Shown one piece after another: positions 1 to 8,276 of a stretch of DNA of 64,000 nucleotides. The stretch comes from Komagataeibacter sp. FNDCF1 (lineage in GTDB: Bacteria; Pseudomonadota; Alphaproteobacteria; Acetobacterales; Acetobacteraceae). The translations under genes and the position numbers were made by a program. The DNA is taken from positions 1,886,001-1,950,000 of the forward strand of contig NZ_JAIWOT010000001.1 in assembly GCF_021295335.1 (NCBI RefSeq), read 5' to 3'. The notes under the pieces are model-generated. The model was not told the origin of the DNA. It saw only the letters and a program-made list of their open reading frames with translations, and did no database searches. Every line of letters starts with the position of its first letter. Within the stretch, counting starts at the first letter, position 1.

Positions 1-425
1 ATGTTCAGGAGCCGAAAAGCACGTCCATCCAAAAGTCTGTCCGCCATGAAGTCCATAGACCAGACCGTGTTGGGAAGGGCTGGAACCGACAGCTTTTCTG
101 GCTTTTCGCGAACCAGACGCCTGCGGGGTTTAATCCGCAGGTTGAGTTCCAGTTCCCGATAGATCCGATAAACCCGCTTATGATTCCAGAGCTGTCCCTG
201 CACATTGCGCAGATACAGGAAACACAGACCAAATCCCCATCTCCTGTGAGCCTGGGTCAGTCCCACAAGAAGATCGGCAATCCTGTCGTTCTCCGCTGCC
301 AGTCGCGGACGATAGCGAAAGCAGGTCTCGGATATCCCAAAAATCCGACAGGCCAGCGCAATGCTGACCCCATGATGCGCCACAGCCTGTGCGGCCAGTT
401 CCCGGCGCTGGGCTGGCCGCTTCAT
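1..425 (-). CDS. IS3-family transposase OrfB, N-terminal part (partial)
   Basis: This is the catalytic subunit frame of an IS3 transposase, read on the minus strand and truncated by the window edge. It begins MKRPAQRRELAAQAVAHHG and continues with the helix-turn-helix-like region and the segment WSMDFMADRLLDGRAF, which contains the first Asp of the DDE triad. The other two acidic residues would lie beyond base 1. Its ATG (425-423) overlaps the orfA stop. The overlap contains a run of seven A on the minus strand (431-425), the classic slippery site for -1 programmed frameshifting. The active product is therefore probably an OrfAB fusion made by frameshifting rather than a protein started at this ATG. 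Confidence 0.85.
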   Translation of the reverse strand, partial: MKRPAQRRELAAQAVAHHGVSIALACRIFGISETCFRYRPRLAAENDRIADLLVGLTQAHRRWGFGLCFLYLRNVQGQLWNHKRVYRIYRELELNLRIKPRRRLVREKPEKLSVPALPNTVWSMDFMADRLLDGRAFRLLN

Positions 426-685
426 TTTTTTCCAAGGGCTTCCTTCAGGATATCCGTCTGCATGCTCAAATCCGCATACATGCGCTTCAGCCGACGGTTC
501 TCCTCTTCCAGAGCCTTCATCTGACTGATCATCGAAGCATCCATGCCGCCATATTTCGCGCGCCACCGGTAAAACGTGGCGTTGCTGATCCCATGCTCCC
601 GGCACAGGTCAGGAACCGAAACACCGCCCTCAGCCTGGCGGATCACACCCATGATCTGTGCGTCAGTAAAGCGATCACTCTTCAT
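422..685 (-). CDS. IS3-family transposase OrfA
   Basis: A DNA-binding subunit of about 87 residues. It begins MKSDRFTDAQIMGVIRQAEGG and has the IS407-type helix-turn-helix (VPDLCREHGISNATFYRWRA), followed by a leucine-zipper-like segment (MKALEEENRRLKRMYADL). The start at 685 is preferred over the upstream ATG at 727 because it follows a strong ribosome binding site (GAGGAGAT, about 7 bases upstream). It also matches the usual MKxxRFTxxQI start of the family. The gene ends GKK-stop on the A7 run used for the shift into orfB. The frame is intact. Confidence 0.9.
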   Translation of the reverse strand: MKSDRFTDAQIMGVIRQAEGGVSVPDLCREHGISNATFYRWRAKYGGMDASMISQMKALEEENRRLKRMYADLSMQTDILKEALGKK

Positions 686-741
686 CAGAATCTCCTCAAT
701 TCTTACGCTGAGAAAATTCTCATTCAAAAGCCACTCTTTTT

Positions 742-1167
742 ATGGGGGGATTACCGGGCGAAATGCACGTAAATTTTGATAGCCAGCCCATCTATGAAGG
801 CGTGGAGATTGACTACGGCAAAGGATCACTGTCACCTGACAACTATCGGGTGACACAGATGAAATACGGCAAGGGCAAGAACAAAACCATCCTGCATTAC
901 AATGACCGCATCACTATCACAGGTATCCCTCTGGAAGCCTACGACTACGTGGTGAACGGCAAGCCTGCCCTCGACTGGGTCGTAGAACGTCAATGCGTGA
1001 AGACCGACAAGGCCAGCGGTATCGTCAATGATGCCAATAACTGGGCCATCGAAACCATGAACGACCCCCGCTATCCGCTGGACCTGTTCCTGCGTGTCAT
1101 CACGATCAGCCTGGAAACCATGAAGATTGTGAAGAACCTTCCAGCCCTGGAAATTCTGGACAACTGA
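742..1167 (+). pseudogene. C-terminal stub of a type ISP-like restriction-modification/DEAD helicase protein
   Basis: About 130 residues resemble the extreme C-terminus of the very large single-chain type ISP (LlaBIII-like) restriction-modification and helicase proteins. Recognisable stretches are TILHYNDRITITGIPLEAYDYVVNGKPA, here cited only as the motifs ITGIPLEAYDYVVNG, VKTDKASGIVNDANNW and DLFLRVITISLETMKIVK. The helicase, nuclease, methyltransferase and specificity parts are absent, and the IS3 element lies where they should begin. The reading frame opens at an ATG by chance, and no ribosome binding site is evident. It is therefore a dead remnant of a phage-defence gene rather than a working protein. 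Confidence 0.7.
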
Positions 1168-1221
1168 CAGGCTGCTAACAGGTCATGAAAGCATGACGTT
1201 AAACGCCATACCTTTACGAAC

Positions 1222-1259
1222 TTATCGGACTTGACAGATTTATCGAAAATGAGGAGGAT
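1222..1259 (+). promoter_or_regulatory. Possible promoter/operator of the Xre-RES pair
   Basis: A TTGACA box at 1231-1236 lies about 45 bases before the antitoxin start. It is flanked by two direct TTATCG copies (1222-1227 and 1240-1245) 18 bases apart. Xre antitoxins of this class usually autoregulate, so the repeats are reasonable operator candidates. The -10 box is poor, and the call is tentative. Confidence 0.35.
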
Positions 1260-1277
1260 AACGGCAGGAGATACGCC

Positions 1278-2000
1278 ATGCCCCGAGCAACTGCATCCTC
1301 TTTCACCACAAAATCGCGCCGTCTTGCGGCGAAAACGCGTAGCGGCGCTGTGGTTCTCAGCGCACGCGGCGTGCAACCCGTTTCCATTCCTGTCGGACGC
1401 ACTGCGCTGACATCTGTCGCCAGACAGGTGGGAACAGCACGCTCTGTAATCGAAAATCTCGGCCACGCGCTGGCGGAGACCCGGAAAACAGGACGTGGCG
1501 TCCGCTTTTCAGTCGAAGTCACGCCCGAAGGTACAGTCCGGATTGTGCATCCTCCAGAGAATCAGGACATTGCAGGCACACAGGCGGCGGAGCGCACGTC
1601 CGGTAGCGGTCTGGCGCGCGCGAAGGCGCGTGGCGAGGCGCTGGCCGCCAGCATTCTTGCCCATGAGGATATGGTGACGGCGGAAGAACTGGCGCGGCGC
1701 ATGGGAACAACCCGTGTCACGGTGAATGCCCGTCGGCACGCTCGCCAACTGATCGGCCTCGAAGGCCCGACACGCGGTTATCGTTACCCGGCCTGGCAAC
1801 TCGATCGCGACGGTCGTCCGTTCGCTATCATCCCGAACCTGTTTACCGCGCTTGGCGACAGTCCGTGGACCATTTACCGGTTCCTCACCCAAAAGCACCC
1901 TGAACTCGAAGGACGGACTGCAATCGCGGCCTTGGAGAAAGGAGAAGATAAACGCGTCCTCTCGGTCGCGGCCAGTATCGCCGAGGGCACCTTCGCGTAA
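1278..2000 (+). CDS. Antitoxin Xre/MbcA/ParS-type of a RES-Xre toxin-antitoxin module
   Basis: A 240-residue protein. Residues 1-75 look disordered and basic. A helix-turn-helix region lies around 125-155 (AHEDMVTAEELARRMGTTRVT). The C-terminus has the antitoxin toxin-binding character of the MbcA/ParS (formerly DUF2384) family, with LGDSPWTIYRFLTQKHPEL. The protein should bind and neutralise the RES toxin encoded immediately downstream (stop TAA abuts the toxin ATG, TAAATG) and repress their shared promoter. The ATG at 1278 follows AGGAGA. It is longer than typical MbcA-type antitoxins, and the N-terminal extension is unexplained. Confidence 0.8.
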   Translation: MPRATASSFTTKSRRLAAKTRSGAVVLSARGVQPVSIPVGRTALTSVARQVGTARSVIENLGHALAETRKTGRGVRFSVEVTPEGTVRIVHPPENQDIAGTQAAERTSGSGLARAKARGEALAASILAHEDMVTAEELARRMGTTRVTVNARRHARQLIGLEGPTRGYRYPAWQLDRDGRPFAIIPNLFTALGDSPWTIYRFLTQKHPELEGRTAIAALEKGEDKRVLSVAASIAEGTFA

Positions 2001-2615
2001 ATGTCGTCCGCAAGCCTACCCCCCAGCAACTTCGACCAAGCTGACCTCGTTGTGACAACAGTACCAGCCGGTACCCGTTATGGGCGCGTCCTGTTGCGGC
2101 GGTTTTCGGACACTCTGGGTTTCGGCAAGAACGAGAGCCGGTTCAGCGATCCTAGGGATCTGCCACCACCTGAGCGGTTTGGGGTTCTTTATGTCGGCAG
2201 CACCCTGAAGGTTTGTTTCGTGGAAGCCATCCTGCGCGACAGTCGTGATGGCGTAATCGGAGAGCTTCTGCTCGCCGAGCAGGAAATCACCGACCGTGAT
2301 TATGCGGAGATCGTGGTGGTCACTGATTTGCGGGTTGTCGATCTGCGGAGCGACAATCCCTTAAGGATGGGCATTCCCAGTGATGTAGTCGGCGGATCGG
2401 ACCAGCGTCCCGCGCGCCAATGGTCACTCGCACTCCATAACCATCCTGCCAAACCTGACGGTATTCTCTATCCCTCCCGATTGAACGAGGAAATCAATCT
2501 GGCAATCTTCGAACGTGCCATTCCAAAACTATCGGAAGCTGCCAGGATGAATCTTAATGGAATCTTCGCACTCGAAGATATTCTCGATCTCTTTCAGGTG
2601 GCCATCAGAGAGTGA
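2001..2615 (+). CDS. RES-domain toxin (NAD+-consuming)
   Basis: A 204-residue RES-family protein. The family-defining residues are visible: Arg in TRYGRV (about 26-29), Glu in VCFVEAIL (about 75) and Ser in LYPSRLNEEIN (about 159). Known RES toxins degrade or phosphorolyse NAD+ and arrest growth when released from their Xre partner. The gene begins directly after the antitoxin stop, so translational coupling is likely. The frame is complete and the key residues are retained, so the toxin is probably functional. Its 3' end overlaps by about 11 bases the end of a convergent broken exonuclease gene. Confidence 0.88.
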   Translation: MSSASLPPSNFDQADLVVTTVPAGTRYGRVLLRRFSDTLGFGKNESRFSDPRDLPPPERFGVLYVGSTLKVCFVEAILRDSRDGVIGELLLAEQEITDRDYAEIVVVTDLRVVDLRSDNPLRMGIPSDVVGGSDQRPARQWSLALHNHPAKPDGILYPSRLNEEINLAIFERAIPKLSEAARMNLNGIFALEDILDLFQVAIRE

Positions 2616-2894
2616 GTAGTCGGAAGCAACGGTCATTGAAGAACTGCCACGACACGCGCAGCTTGAGGCGGCGGTACAGTTCGGCCAGCAACATATTGTC
2701 AACGCGGCACCATTGCCCCAGATGCGGACCTCTTTGAGGTCATAGGATGCAACGAAAGCCAGGAAATTCTCTAGAACAGGGAAAAGGCTTCCGCTACGTT
2801 GCAGAGCGGCATATCGCTGCGCTTGTGCTGCCTTCGGCTGCCGTGCACACCATTCCATCGTGGCGTTGTCCCGCTCATTCCAAAGAGTCTGCAA
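2605..2894 (-). pseudogene. Frameshifted, 5'-truncated 3'-5' exonuclease (Rv2179c-like)
   Basis: Read on the minus strand, the first frame gives NATMEWCARQPKAAQAQRY and then VRIWGNGAA. A one-base shift then recovers DNMLLAELYRRLKLRVSWQF and FFNDRCFRLLTL-stop. Together these match the conserved WGNGAxFDN and NDRC blocks of the Rv2179c-like 3'-5' exonuclease family found in phages and plasmids. The likely lesion is one missing base in GCGTTGAC, where TTC GAC (Phe-Asp) is expected. The N-terminal half with the first catalytic acidic residues is missing, because the gene begins just after the ScpA-like stop. It is broken twice over. Confidence 0.7.
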
Positions 2895-2903
2895 TCGCTA
2901 ACA

Positions 2904-3695
2904 TCATGCCATGGGAAACACGACCGTATCGATCGATGCGTCTCCCTGCCGCACCAATTCCAGCCCAGCCACAAATGTCGCAGCTACAGCCGCTCGACGA
3001 GCGATTAATCCCTCAGGCTCAGCAAACGGCGTCGCAGGAACACAGTCCCATATGCTTCGGAAAGCTCCGTTTCTCATTTTCGCTCGGATAAAGGCCAATG
3101 CATCGGTCACACGCCAGTAGGCAGGCACATCAATCCGATAGATCGGAACCGAGAACTCAATCTGCGCCAGTTCCCGCTCCAGTACACTGAGACAGGCTTC
3201 CATCAGACTGAAATACGTCCCCTGCCGTACAGAATCACTACGATCCACGTCTGTTCCGCCCCGCGTAAAAACCGACACGCCAAGCTGTGGCTTCGCTTCC
3301 AGCCAGTCTGCCGCTGCGCGCATCTGCAACAGCCCTTCAATCTGGCCGACGGTCCGGCGCGCTTCATTTTCGGCAAGCTGTTTTTCTGCCTGGGTGGCAA
3401 ACAGCAGCCGCGAGCGCAGGAAGACCAGCCGGGCGATCCAGATCACCCAGTCCGCACGCTGCATGAGCGGCGTCGTGCAGGCCAACCGCTCCGCCTCAGC
3501 GACAAACTGGGCCGCCAGATCTGCAATGGACAGCACGCCCAGATCCAGACGCTGGCGTTCCGCCAGATCCAGCAGCAGGTCCAGCGGCCCGTCAAACCCC
3601 TCGACATGGAACTCGGGCACCGCCGGGCGCGGCCGCCGGCGCGGCGGATCACCCCAGTCTTCCTCGTCAGGCAGCATTGGCGGTCTTCTCGGCAT
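2904..3695 (-). CDS. ScpA-like segregation/condensation protein
   Basis: About 263 residues. The kleisin N-terminal motif is clear (FHVEGFDGPLDLLLDLAERQ, then LDLGVLSIADLAAQFV), and it is followed by the ScpA-type helical middle with ARLVFLRSRLLF. Chromosomal ScpA bridges SMC and ScpB. Here no smc or scpB lies nearby, and this copy sits beside recombinase-like genes, so it may serve plasmid or element maintenance. The start at 3695 (MPRRPPMLPDEEDW) is chosen because upstream codons are low-complexity shadow of the neighbour. A second Met at 3677 is possible. It overlaps the upstream recombinase-like gene by about 29 bases (stop at 3667), which suggests translational coupling. Confidence 0.75.
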   Translation of the reverse strand: MPRRPPMLPDEEDWGDPPRRRPRPAVPEFHVEGFDGPLDLLLDLAERQRLDLGVLSIADLAAQFVAEAERLACTTPLMQRADWVIWIARLVFLRSRLLFATQAEKQLAENEARRTVGQIEGLLQMRAAADWLEAKPQLGVSVFTRGGTDVDRSDSVRQGTYFSLMEACLSVLERELAQIEFSVPIYRIDVPAYWRVTDALAFIRAKMRNGAFRSIWDCVPATPFAEPEGLIARRAAVAATFVAGLELVRQGDASIDTVVFPMA

Positions 3696-5004
3696 CAGCC
3701 CGCGCGTATTGCGGCCGGATGTCGAACACCAGCTCTGGCCAGTCCGTCCGCACCCGCTCCAGCGCCTGCCATGGCGTCCATTCCGCCGACCAGAAGCGGT
3801 AGACCAGCCGGGCGCTGCGGCGGACGCGCTGGTCGCGCGGGGCTTCGACCTCCACCCGACGCAACGGCAGCAGCGTGCCCCAATGCGCTCGCAGCCAAGC
3901 CGCCGCCGCGCGGGAGTCCGACCCGGCTTCCAGAAGGGGACCGGGAACAGGCACCAGCCGGTGCAGGTCAAAGGCACAGGCGGGCGTGCCCGCCGCCTGG
4001 TGCTGCAGGGCGATCCGATGCACGCGCTCGGACGCCTGCCGCAGCAGACGGGCCAGCGTCACCGCCTGCGCCCCCCTCCCCGCCATCGGCACCAGCAGGC
4101 GGGCCTGTTCGTAGTCAAAATCCACCTGCCAGGGAATGATCCCCGGACCCCGGGCCGCCGCCCGGAACCGGGCCACTTCGTCTACCGGACCGCTTACCGT
4201 CAGCGTTGTCCGGATCCAGTCCGGGGTCGGTCTCAGCATGCGTTGACGCGTTGGCGTCCGGACTGAGGACTCTGGCGGGGACCCCGATTTTGTCCGCCGC
4301 GCCCGGTGAGCCGGACGGTCCAGGCGCCCCAGCGCCCGGTCCAGCACGAACCGGATCCCGGGCACCGAGAGCGGATCCCCGACGGTGCCATGGACGTCGA
4401 TCCCCCGGAACGCCGCCCCCCAGCGCAGTTGCGCGGCATCGCGCCAGGCGGCCCAGGACCGCACCGGACAGACGGCCAGATCCCGGCGCCGTCGCAACCG
4501 GCGCAACTGGTGCCGCCCGGACCGGGGCCGTAGCAGGGCGACGGTCATGCCGTCCGTCGTGTCGGTGATATCTTCGATGGTCAGACGGGCCAGTGCCTCG
4601 GCACCGATGTCCAGCGCTGCCGCCAGCAGCAGCAAAGCCCGGTCGCGCAGGCCGGACAGGTCGGGCCCGCAGCGTCGCACGGCGGCCAGCAGGGAAGCCA
4701 CATCGACCCCGGCCCCGGTCTGGCGCACCCGCGTAGCGGGCAGGGCAACATCAAGCCCCTCGCCATTGGCGGCACACCACGCTGTCAGCGCCGCGCGATC
4801 CACCACCAGGCTCTGCCGCGGCCGCCCGGCCTTGGCCCGGGCGTCCAGCCACGCTGCCACCGCGGCAGGGCCGACCGGAAAACAGAGGCCGACTGTCTGG
4901 GTCCCGACAAAGGCGCGCCACGACGCTGCGTAGGCCCGTGCCGTAGCAGGCGACAGGCCGGTCGGTGGCCGCGCCGCCTGCAGCAATCGGCCGGTCTCAG
5001 CCAT
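3667..5004 (-). CDS. Degenerate tyrosine-recombinase-like protein with ferredoxin-like (Api92-like) C-terminus
   Basis: A 445-residue protein. Residues 15-115 resemble the SAM-like core-binding domain of tyrosine recombinases (LSPATARAYAASWRAF). Residues 119-146 mimic the start of the catalytic domain (LRDRALLLLAAALDIGAEAL), but the catalytic Arg is replaced and no HxxR or Tyr-containing C-terminal motif follows. From about 261 the protein becomes a separate domain with W..GT..PL and FWSAEWTPWQALERVRTDWP, recalling the ferredoxin-like domain of Api92/YubB-type plasmid proteins. It probably binds DNA without recombining it. It is translationally overlapped with the ScpA-like gene downstream. 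A different reading frame starting at 5108 overlaps its start, and which start is used is uncertain. Confidence 0.6.
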   Translation of the reverse strand: MAETGRLLQAARPPTGLSPATARAYAASWRAFVGTQTVGLCFPVGPAAVAAWLDARAKAGRPRQSLVVDRAALTAWCAANGEGLDVALPATRVRQTGAGVDVASLLAAVRRCGPDLSGLRDRALLLLAAALDIGAEALARLTIEDITDTTDGMTVALLRPRSGRHQLRRLRRRRDLAVCPVRSWAAWRDAAQLRWGAAFRGIDVHGTVGDPLSVPGIRFVLDRALGRLDRPAHRARRTKSGSPPESSVRTPTRQRMLRPTPDWIRTTLTVSGPVDEVARFRAAARGPGIIPWQVDFDYEQARLLVPMAGRGAQAVTLARLLRQASERVHRIALQHQAAGTPACAFDLHRLVPVPGPLLEAGSDSRAAAAWLRAHWGTLLPLRRVEVEAPRDQRVRRSARLVYRFWSAEWTPWQALERVRTDWPELVFDIRPQYARADAEKTANAA

Positions 5005-5341
5005 TCTGATCGGATCCGCAGTTTTCCAGCCCGCACGCCCTGCGGGCCGATCCCGAATGGGCTTTCGAAGAGGGCAGCCTGCCCATCCTCAGCGGGCAAC
5101 TGCGCCACCTGACTCTGACCATATTAAGGCGTTTGCACTTCATATAATACATCGTATCATGTTAATGGGTTTTGGAGAACGAAAAAGCGCCCGATTAATC
5201 CTGAAAGGCGCGGTTTCCCGGACTTTATGCTTCCTCCCTTCCCCGCCAGGCAAAATCCGACCAATCAAAACCCTACTTCCGATAAGTTATCTTGTCGGAA
5301 GTATGACAAATCTGGAAATTCCTGCTAATTTTATCGAAAGG

Positions 5342-5449
5342 CCCTTAATAAGGAGAATGTCAGGTTTTCCGCGATCCTCTCCGATTCAGGTTCCCCTTAA
5401 TCAGGAGAAAAATGATCCTTATTAATGCGAAAAAGTACCCTTAATTCGG
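5342..5449. repeat. 16-bp direct repeats upstream of the recombinase-like/ScpA pair
   Basis: CCCTTAATAAGGAGAA (5342-5357) and CCCTTAATCAGGAGAA (5394-5409) differ at one position. A partial third copy, CCCTTAATTCGG, lies at 5438-5449. The region 5110-5750 has no gene and is more AT-rich than its surroundings. Such repeats upstream of a partition-like operon could be operators, a centromere-like site or old iterons. Nothing in the sequence decides between these. Confidence 0.55.
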
Positions 5450-5748
5450 TTACGCATCATCAGTGCTTCCAGGCAGCAGCCTCCCCCAGCCCGCTATGCT
5501 TGGATGACGCCACTGCAAAAAACTCTCTGGACTGAAAACCTCGCGTTGCTTTCCTCTCCCCACGGGGCGCCGTCGACTTGTCCCGCCAAGCCCCCTGTCC
5601 ATCCCGGACAGGGCTGAAGAAAACACTCATTCTGGTCCGTTATGGCGATCTCCTGACAGCTTTACTCCGTCAATGGTTGAGCGCAAAACAGCATATGCGA
5701 TAATCTGACCTGCCCCTCGCCCGTCCCATAACCGAAAGAGAAACGTCA

Positions 5749-6535
5749 ATGATCCGTTTGCGTCCGCTCGTCATTGCCGCATTGCCGTTCCTTATTTCCG
5801 GGCATGCGCGTGCCCGCATGGTCGACAGGCCAGTTTCGTAGACGTTCGAGGGCGCGCGTTATGACTGCGTCCTAATCTACGACGACACGACTGCCGCGCG
5901 GCGGTCGGGTCTCCTGATGGTGCCCGCATGGTTCATGCGTCAACGAGAGCGTGATCCGCAAGGCCGAGGACATCGCAGGGCAACGCTACGTGATCCTGCT
6001 GACGGATATGTATGCCGCCGCGATCCGCCCGAAAGACGCCGCTGGCGCACGCGATGCCATATCCCCCTTCTGCTCGCTGACCGTTCCATGATGCGCCGTC
6101 GCGTGGCCTTTGCCCTGGCACAGTTCAGGTCGTTTGTATCGCAGGCACCAATCGACACGACCCATCTTGCGCCATCGGTTATTGCTTCGGCGGCGCGGCC
6201 GTGCTGGATCTCGCGCGGTCCGGTCCGGAGATCGCAGCCGTGGTCGCGTTCCACGGCAATCTCTCGACGGATAATCCCGCCCTGGCACATGCGATCCGGG
6301 CACGGGTTCTTGCCATGAACGGGGCGGATGATACCTCGACCAGCTCCCAGTTTGACGGCTTCCTGACCGAAATGTACGGCAGCCCTGCCCCGTGGCAGTT
6401 TCTCGCCATCGGCCATGCTGTCCATTGCTTCACCGAAAAGGAGGCCGTGGCCTCATCCGGCCTATGCCGGTACGATGCGCAGGCAGATGCCTGGTCAATG
6501 CATATGGCTCGACAAAAGTTTCTCCTCGCATTGAC
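5749..6535 (+). pseudogene. Dienelactone hydrolase-family protein, multiply frameshifted
   Basis: An ATG at 5749 opens a signal-peptide-like start (MIRLRPLVIAALPFLISGHA) but meets a stop after about 30 codons. Pieces of a dienelactone hydrolase then appear in different frames: GLLMVPAWFM near 5910, DRYVILLTDMYAAAIRP-like codons near 5980, AIGYCFGGA (nucleophile Cys) near 6180, and VVAFHGNLSTDNP with MNGADDTSTSSQFDGF from 6240. The last part is followed by the His-containing IGHAVHCFTEKEA. Several separate indels and a premature stop make it a dead secreted alpha/beta hydrolase. Nothing suggests programmed frameshifting. Confidence 0.7.
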
Positions 6536-6729
6536 GATCCGGGATGAATGTCCCGCTTCGGTCCAGATTGCGTGGAAGAGCGAACCAGATCCGCACCATT
6601 TATCTACTGTTGGGAATATCTCGCCTTCATCAGAAAACGGCGGATATGATGCCCGTCTTAGTGAACATTATGGAATGCTGCGGGCCACTCTGGGTTCATA
6701 CGCAGCATAATCCGTCACGCCGAAGGATC

Positions 6730-6799
6730 GATAGATTAGACTTCTATCAATCATAAAAATGCGATAGAATGATTGATAGAGCCTTGGGATATCAATCAT
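6730..6799. promoter_or_regulatory. Inverted-repeat operator cluster in front of the Fic gene
   Basis: TCTATCAATCAT (6743-6754) and ATGATTGATAGA (6769-6780) form a perfect 12-bp inverted repeat with a 14-bp spacer. ATCAATCAT recurs at 6791-6799 and overlaps the Fic start codon. GATAGA upstream (about 6730) pairs with TCTATC. The layout fits repression by a dimeric DNA-binding protein, plausibly the Fic protein's own C-terminal winged-helix domain. Confidence 0.65.
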
Positions 6800-7898
6800 G
6801 CTTTGGAATTGGCAGCTTCCGGACTGGCCACATTTTCACTTCGAGAAAAGCTGTCTGCGAGACGCCGAAACGGAGTTCCTGAAAGGTTCAGGCGTGGTCG
6901 TCGGTGCGATGCAGCATCTGGACAAAGACGCCAATCAGCATCTTGTCGTTCAACTCATGTCGCAAGAAACGGTCGAGAGCTCCGCTATTGAAGGCGAGGA
7001 GCTTGATCGGGCCAGTGTGCAATCGTCGATTGCGCGACACCTTGGCTTCGCCACAGACAGGCGACGTTCTACGCCAACTGAGGCTGGGGCCGCTGAATTG
7101 ATGGCGGACCTCTATCGGCATTATGCGGCCCCTTTGACTGACCAGAGTCTCTTTGAGTGGCATGCCATGCTCATGAACGGTCGGCGAGATCTGGATGTCA
7201 TTGGCAGATATCGGACGCATGCCGAGGCAATGCAGATTATCTCCGGCCCCATCCATGCGCCGCACATCCACTTCGAAGCCCCGCCATCTCGAAGCGTCCC
7301 TTCGGAGATGGCGCAGTTTATCGGCTGGTTTAACAGGACCGCCCCAGGCGGGATCGACCCCTTGCCCGCGATTGAGCGGGCTGCGATTGCGCATCTGTGG
7401 TTTGAGACCATTCATCCCTTTGAAGATGGAAATGGTCGCATCGGACGGGCTATTGCTGAAAAAGCATTGGCGCAAACCCTCGCAGCCCCAACGCTGACGG
7501 CGTTGGCCGCGACCATCAATACATACAAGAAAGCGTATTATCTCGAACTGCATCGGGCCAGCAAGACGAACCAGATAGAGAACTGGATGGTCTGGTTCTC
7601 TCAGGTCGTGTTGGAGGCGCAATCCCGCACGCTTCGGAACATCCGGTTTCTTATTGAGAAAACGCGGTTTCTGGATCGCTTACGCGGAAAACTGAACATT
7701 CGTCAGGAGAAGGCCCTGCTTCGAATGCTGGCAGAAGGGCCTGATGGTTTTCAAGGTGGCCTGAGTGCCCAGAATTATCGGTCGATTACAGGGGCGACGT
7801 CTGCCACGGCGACGCGTGATCTGGTTGATCTGGTGGCGCTTGATGCTCTTATTCGGACAGGAGAAAACCGGTATGCCCGGTATTCTCTTCGTCTCTGA
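6798..7898 (+). CDS. Fic-family adenylyltransferase (DUF4172 type)
   Basis: A 366-residue Fic protein. The N-terminus (MLWNWQLPDWPHFHF) is the DUF4172-type extension. The active-site loop HPFEDGNGRIGRAI (206-219) matches HPFx(D/E)GNGRxxR exactly, so AMP transfer from ATP to a Ser, Thr or Tyr on a target is likely. An inhibitory-helix motif SSAIEG (61-66; S/TxxxE(G/N)) precedes the Fic core, making it a class II, self-inhibited Fic protein. Residues from about 300 look like a winged-helix domain (ALLRMLAEGPDGFQ to RYARYSL). The operator cluster overlapping its start suggests autoregulation. It stands alone, without an antitoxin gene. Confidence 0.9.
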   Translation: MLWNWQLPDWPHFHFEKSCLRDAETEFLKGSGVVVGAMQHLDKDANQHLVVQLMSQETVESSAIEGEELDRASVQSSIARHLGFATDRRRSTPTEAGAAELMADLYRHYAAPLTDQSLFEWHAMLMNGRRDLDVIGRYRTHAEAMQIISGPIHAPHIHFEAPPSRSVPSEMAQFIGWFNRTAPGGIDPLPAIERAAIAHLWFETIHPFEDGNGRIGRAIAEKALAQTLAAPTLTALAATINTYKKAYYLELHRASKTNQIENWMVWFSQVVLEAQSRTLRNIRFLIEKTRFLDRLRGKLNIRQEKALLRMLAEGPDGFQGGLSAQNYRSITGATSATATRDLVDLVALDALIRTGENRYARYSLRL

Positions 7899-8276
7899 CA
7901 AACATGTAGTTTACTGTTCAGCCACGAAAAAACCTTCAAGGTCGCTGCTTATGGACGCGGATAATCTGACAGAGCTCCCGACCGCGCTGGATAGCATTTT
8001 CTGCCACGATTAACTGGACGGTGCCAAATAGGTGGTTGGTAAAATAGGATTTCTGTTCCCATTCATGAGGCATTTCGACAAAAATCCCAAAATGCGCTTG
8101 TTCCAGAGCCTTTCCACCCTACCTGCCTGTCTGCCCCTCCCCTGCTGCCCGCGTAGCGGTCGGCTCTGTCCTGCCGAACCGATCGCCCAGCCTAGGCCGG
8201 GCCAGCGGAAAAGAGGCAGGGGCGACCCCGGTCACCTTTTCTGCACCCAGGGGTCTTCGGACCGGGAAAGCCGGTC
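7899..8276. other. Non-coding stretch between fic and recombinase
   Basis: No open frame here has a recognisable product or good ribosome binding site, and I see no strong inverted repeat. The right half is a GC-rich leader to the recombinase gene. Confidence 0.5.

Larger units (their letters stand above)
1..755 (-). mobile_element. IS3-family insertion sequence (IS407-like), cut by the window edge
   Basis: Two overlapping minus-strand reading frames of the IS3 type (orfA then orfB) run off the left edge of the window, so only about 750 bases of the element are present. The right boundary is placed only roughly. It lies between the orfA ribosome binding site (near 690) and the first recognisable codons of the restriction-enzyme remnant (near 770). 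A C-rich motif (CCCCCCATAAAAAG on the minus strand, around 735-750) could be part of the terminal repeat. The other end and any target duplication lie outside the window. The element has removed the 5' part of the neighbouring restriction gene. Confidence 0.75.

Noticed and set aside
178..435. Open frame on the minus strand overlapping OrfB
   Set aside because: Out-of-frame shadow of the IS3 transposase, whose real frame reads MKRPAQRRELAA.
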